From: Catalimonadaceae bacterium JC749
GTDB taxonomy: Bacteria; Bacteroidota; Bacteroidia; Cytophagales; Cyclobacteriaceae
Direction: 5' to 3'
NCBI GenBank assembly: GCA_021730635.1
Contig: JAJNNC010000012.1
Span: 62,001-126,000, forward strand
DNA length: 64,000 bases
This document shows positions 60,757 through 64,000 of the stretch, piece after piece (position 1 is the stretch's first letter; each line of letters begins with the position of its first letter). The notes beneath the pieces were generated by a model. It was not told the DNA's origin. It did no database searches and worked only from the letters and a program-made list of their open reading frames with translations. A program made the translations under genes and the position numbers.

Positions 60757-61577
60757 GGTTTTGCTAAAGCTTTACTGTCTAAAGTGTCTTTTCTAATTTT
60801 AGTGATGCAGATTTCGTAAATAGATTCTGCTTCTTTTACAAACTTACTCTCAGGGTATTTGTCTATAAAACTTTGATAGTATTCGATAGTCGTATAATAT
60901 CTCTCTTTTTGTTTGCTGGTAATACTTTGTTCAGCCAGCTGAAACTGAGCGGCTAATTTCCAGTAACTGATTTCTTCGTTTAAATCGGAATCAGGATAAT
61001 CGTTCTGAAAATTATTGAAGGCAATGATGGCAGCTTTATAATCCCCTAGCTGATAGTATAACAAGGCGTTATCATAAGCTTTCACTTCCAATTTTGCCTG
61101 TAATTCGTCCATAATGTTTTCCGCTCTTTCTTTATAATCACTATAAGGATATTTATTGATAAAAAGTTGCATGGCATCGATGGCTTCTACTGTAGAAGAC
61201 TGATCCAGGCTATGCACCGGCGACTCCTGGTATAAGGAGTAAGCATGCATAAACATAGCTTCGGTAGCATATTTGCTTCTGGAATAGGTTTCATAAAACT
61301 GCTGAAAATAGTGGGCGCTCAGCACATACTTTCTCTGATAGTAATGCGCATAAGCGTAATAATACTGCGCTTCCTCTGCTGTTTTACTACCCCGGATAAT
61401 AGGTAATATCTCTTCCAAAAGCATGGTGGCCCGGTAATAATCTTTCTCCTCGTAGTATTTCAGCGCGGCGTCATACTTTTTTTGCCAGTCATCGCTCTTC
61501 ATAATCTGACGAAAGTCGCTACAGGAGGCAGACAGGACTAAAACCAATAAAAATATATAAACAGACTTTAAGTTCAA
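60753..61577 (-). CDS. bamD: Outer membrane assembly lipoprotein BamD
   Basis: This 274-residue lipoprotein (LVLSASCSDF; Cys19) is the TPR scaffold of the BAM complex, which inserts outer-membrane barrels. TPR stretches include ALKYYEEKDYYRATMLLEEI, EAQYYYAYAHYYQRKYVLSA and FNNFQNDYPDSDLNEEISYW. It is first of the minus-strand cluster with rpoZ, coaBC, porD and recN. Confidence 0.92.
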   Translation of the reverse strand: MNLKSVYIFLLVLVLSASCSDFRQIMKSDDWQKKYDAALKYYEEKDYYRATMLLEEILPIIRGSKTAEEAQYYYAYAHYYQRKYVLSAHYFQQFYETYSRSKYATEAMFMHAYSLYQESPVHSLDQSSTVEAIDAMQLFINKYPYSDYKERAENIMDELQAKLEVKAYDNALLYYQLGDYKAAIIAFNNFQNDYPDSDLNEEISYWKLAAQFQLAEQSITSKQKERYYTTIEYYQSFIDKYPESKFVKEAESIYEICITKIRKDTLDSKALAKP

Positions 61578-61599
61578 TGTTGTTTGATTAAAGATTTTG

Positions 61600-61630
61600 C
61601 AAAGGTAGTTGGATAAAGTTGAAATAGCAA
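61600..61630 (-). promoter_or_regulatory. Promoter of the bamD-rpoZ-coaBC-porD cluster
   Basis: On the minus strand, TTG (61630-61628), a 20-base spacer and TACCTTTG (61607-61600) match the consensus. The -7 box is followed by CA, as in the ribosomal promoters. The bamD ATG lies 22 bases beyond. Confidence 0.55.
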
Positions 61631-61702
61631 CGTTTATCAGACAACATAAAAAGAGCGTAAAATATTCGTTTTACTGGGCAGATAACGAAAATTCCTGTAG
61701 GA

Positions 61703-62407
61703 TTATTTCTTCACCACCATTTTTTTAGTGGCTACCCGGTTGCCGTTGATATGAAGAGAGTAGAAGTAGATGCCATTCTCAAGAGCGTCTGCCGGAACTT
61801 TAAGGCTGATTTCGCTTTTTTCCAGTGGAATTTCCATCATTTTGTTTCCCAGTAAATCATGGATCACCACAGAAGCCGACGTGTTGGTCGGAGTCATATT
61901 GTAATCAATAGTGGCAAAAGAACTAACCGGGTTGGGATAGGCATTACTCACTTTGAGACCTTCTTTGGAAAAGAAAGTACCATTAGAAAAATGATCTTTG
62001 ACAGAGAATCTAAAAGTATGTAACAGGGTTTCACCAGGGTTGTCTACGTTATAGAAGTTTAAAGTTAAGTCCTGGCTGTTGTTCTCATAACCCGCCCTGA
62101 ATTTGATGGATAATTCTTCTGTAAGTTGGCCTGGAGCCAATTCAATCGCTGCCATGTCGGTAATATAATCCCAACATTTTCCGTGAATACAAACCTGGAA
62201 AGAGGCATCGATGTTACCTTCGCTGCTAAATGATTTAATGGCTAACCTGATGGGCTTTTTACTGATATTTTTGATCTGAAGGGAAGTTTTTGTCTCTGTG
62301 CCGGCTGCTACAGACTTTTCCAGTTCAGCATTAAGCAGGACAAAGCTTTGCGAAAAAGTTGAGGTAGAAAATGTGAAAAATAAAAAAAATAGTAAAAATA
62401 ATTTCAT
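61703..62407 (-). CDS. Secreted protein with T9SS type A sorting domain
   Basis: This 234-residue protein starts at ATG 62407 (MKLFLLFFLFFTFSTSTFSQ is a signal peptide); the frame runs open to 62467. The middle is an immunoglobulin-like beta domain (SLQIKNISKKPIRLAIKSFS) with a Cys pair (CIHGKC). The last ~80 residues (SNAYPNPVSSFATIDYNM to HINGNRVATKKMVVKK) are the T9SS sorting domain. No enzymatic motif is seen. Confidence 0.85.
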   Translation of the reverse strand: MKLFLLFFLFFTFSTSTFSQSFVLLNAELEKSVAAGTETKTSLQIKNISKKPIRLAIKSFSSEGNIDASFQVCIHGKCWDYITDMAAIELAPGQLTEELSIKFRAGYENNSQDLTLNFYNVDNPGETLLHTFRFSVKDHFSNGTFFSKEGLKVSNAYPNPVSSFATIDYNMTPTNTSASVVIHDLLGNKMMEIPLEKSEISLKVPADALENGIYFYSLHINGNRVATKKMVVKK

Positions 62408-62582
62408 GCAACGCCCTTTAGTTATTATTATTTTATAAAAATAACAGATTTTTTCCTTCAGATACAATAAAATAAGTAATATTTTATTACATCTGATACA
62501 GACAATAGCGGCGTTAACTTTGAAAAAAGGTAAGCTCAGGTATTTAAAGAGAATATATGCTGACTTCCATACATCTCCATTC

Positions 62583-64000
62583 TCACTGGGTATTTCTGGG
62601 CAAAGAAACCGGTTTGATTTCGTAGTCGGGGATTATTTCCTCTATTTTCTCACTTTTTGTGCGATTTATTACCTGCTGTTTAGTAGGTCTTTCCTCATGT
62701 CGCCATTTAAAGCCAGCCAGCTGTTTGTCAGCTTCGGTGATTTCATGGGGCGGAATCAGAGAGGCTTCAGGCTTCACATACGTTTTGATTTTGTTCACCT
62801 CATTATTCAAAAACTCAATGTAAATATCACTGCAAATAATTTTATTGAGTCCTATGGTGAGGGTATCTTCCTGTAACGGGTAGTATATACTTTCTCCATT
62901 GCCGTTGACAAAAATCTTCATCAGATTGCCCTGGTCAAAATACGCTTCCATTTTGCGCCCTTTTACCTGATTGAAATTGCTTACAGTGTCTTCAGAAATC
63001 ACAAAGGAATTGTTGAGGGCATTCATTTTGTGTATCTGGCTGTTTTGAATTTTCACGTTAATGGAGTCTGCTGTAATCTGGCTATCTTTGTTCCATAGCA
63101 CCGGGTCACGGAAAAAATACAGTATAGAGTCTTTGACATGATAGGAGAGGGAGTCGGCAATACCCTGCAGGTCTTGCCGGTAAATCCTCACATCGTGGAA
63201 TGCCAGAATCCGCTCATTGGCAGGCAGGGAATCCTCAATGCTGATTAAAGTGTCGGCGCTGAGATACAAGGTATCGGGTGCCATGACTTTCTTCATCACA
63301 GGGTTCCCGTAAACTTTGGTAATACCCTCATTTCTCAGGTGAAAGGCATGCTCACCGGTGATGATCACATCATTGTCCTTGGATACCATCACCACATTCT
63401 TTTCACCGGTATATCGTTTATTCAGATCATCTACAAAAAGGCGATCAGCTTTGATCACATATTGTTCGGTTTCCACCGTGCCCAGTCCAAAAATAGACTG
63501 CTTTTCATTCGTTTTAAATTCACTTCCCGCTTCAGCGTTGAGCACCGTGCCATCAATGTCGGTAATCACCGTGGGGCCTTTGGTATAAGCAATTTTGCTA
63601 ACCGTATTGTACTCCAAAGTATCAGATTCGAGTTTGTATTCGGGATTGGTCAGCACCACACTATCTTTGAAAGCCGCCAGGTGCGTGACTGTATTATACG
63701 AACCTTCCCGGCTGGTCAGCACGTTAGTGGTATCTACCAGGCGACCTCCTTCATAGTAATAGGCATAGTTGGCAGCGATGTCGTAGTTGAGAAAGTCGGT
63801 ATATAATGTCATACTGGGGTCTTTGTAAATGACATTATTTCTCATTTCAGCTGTTTTGTTGTTGCCATCGTAAATCAGCTTTTCTCCCGTTACCACAATG
63901 GAATCTCCTTCCTCTACCCGTACCCGTTCACCAAATACTTCAGTGGTATTTCTTTGTCGATACAATATGACACTGTCTCCATAGATACGGGTATTGCCTT
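62583..64000 (-). CDS. OstA/LptA-like envelope protein, 5' end cut
   Basis: The frame is open to the window edge (GNTRIYGDSVILYRQRN), so the start and any signal peptide lie outside. The repeating beta pattern (VRVEEGDSIVVTGEKLIYDG, ERILAFHDVRIYRQDLQG, YFRDPVLW-like segments) resembles the OstA/LptA jellyroll that carries lipopolysaccharide across the periplasm. The C-terminus is polar and charged. The visible part is about 472 residues, much longer than E. coli LptA, as in Bacteroidota OstA-like proteins. Confidence 0.82.
   Translation of the reverse strand, partial: GNTRIYGDSVILYRQRNTTEVFGERVRVEEGDSIVVTGEKLIYDGNNKTAEMRNNVIYKDPSMTLYTDFLNYDIAANYAYYYEGGRLVDTTNVLTSREGSYNTVTHLAAFKDSVVLTNPEYKLESDTLEYNTVSKIAYTKGPTVITDIDGTVLNAEAGSEFKTNEKQSIFGLGTVETEQYVIKADRLFVDDLNKRYTGEKNVVMVSKDNDVIITGEHAFHLRNEGITKVYGNPVMKKVMAPDTLYLSADTLISIEDSLPANERILAFHDVRIYRQDLQGIADSLSYHVKDSILYFFRDPVLWNKDSQITADSINVKIQNSQIHKMNALNNSFVISEDTVSNFNQVKGRKMEAYFDQGNLMKIFVNGNGESIYYPLQEDTLTIGLNKIICSDIYIEFLNNEVNKIKTYVKPEASLIPPHEITEADKQLAGFKWRHEERPTKQQVINRTKSEKIEEIIPDYEIKPVSLPRNTQ

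Noticed and set aside
62515-62522. TAACTTTG on the plus strand between the T9SS cargo gene and the OstA-like gene
   Set aside because: No plus-strand gene follows and no -33 box fits, so it is likely chance.

Overview
The window is a housekeeping-rich chromosomal segment of a member of the phylum Bacteroidota, most likely the class Cytophagia (inference). Four things point there. Promoters fit the Bacteroidota form TTTG-N19/21-TAnnTTTG instead of -35/-10 boxes. Shine-Dalgarno sequences are largely absent. Secreted proteins carry type IX secretion (T9SS) C-terminal sorting domains, and a PorD-type protein is present. Ribosomal proteins S14 and L36 are the zinc-ligand-poor Bacteroidota forms. 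I see no plasmid, phage, insertion sequence, CRISPR array or rRNA.

Layout. 1-13.5 kb: the end of a DUF819 membrane protein, a 1789-residue secreted M6 metalloprotease, holA, a 1059-residue TPR protein, a FAS1 lipoprotein, nadD, then frr, pyrH and a biotin carrier protein on the minus strand. 13.6-16.2 kb: an M1 aminopeptidase lipoprotein. 16.2-29.8 kb: a long plus-strand unit opening with tRNA-Tyr, tRNA-Gly and tRNA-Thr, then tuf, tRNA-Trp, secE, nusG, rplK, rplA, rplJ, rplL, rpoB, rpoC and a DUF3467 gene. 29.8-33.3 kb: rpsL-rpsG-fusA-rpsJ with its own promoter and a strong terminator after rpsJ. 33.4-47.3 kb: the rplC-to-rplQ supercluster, including rpmD, rpmJ, secY, infA and rpoA, with a likely internal promoter before rpsH and a strong terminator after rplQ. 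47.3-56.3 kb: carA, eno, an FtsB/DivIC-like gene, a beta-barrel protein, an Ldh-family dehydrogenase, a Ppx/GppA phosphatase, an acyl-CoA carboxyltransferase, an endonuclease/exonuclease/phosphatase protein and a rhomboid protease. 56.3-64 kb (minus strand): bamD-rpoZ-coaBC-porD-small orphan-recN, then a T9SS cargo gene and an OstA/LptA-like gene cut by the window edge.

The central 31 kb makes most of the transcription and translation apparatus: all RNA polymerase core subunits except omega, EF-Tu, EF-G, IF-1, NusG, SecE/SecY and about thirty ribosomal proteins. Omega (rpoZ) lies at 60.4 kb with envelope-biogenesis genes. The flanks contribute envelope assembly (BamD, OstA-like, PorD), secreted cargo and central metabolism.

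No clearly new multi-gene system is visible. The points most worth checking are an apparent one-base frameshift at the 5' end of rpsE, a GC-rich triple repeat in the rplL-rpoB spacer, two mutually exclusive hairpins between pyrH and frr, and the split of rpsJ from the S10 operon by a terminator and promoter. No gene-free stretch exceeds 300 bases; the longest (11918-12153 and 20963-21191) are described as features.
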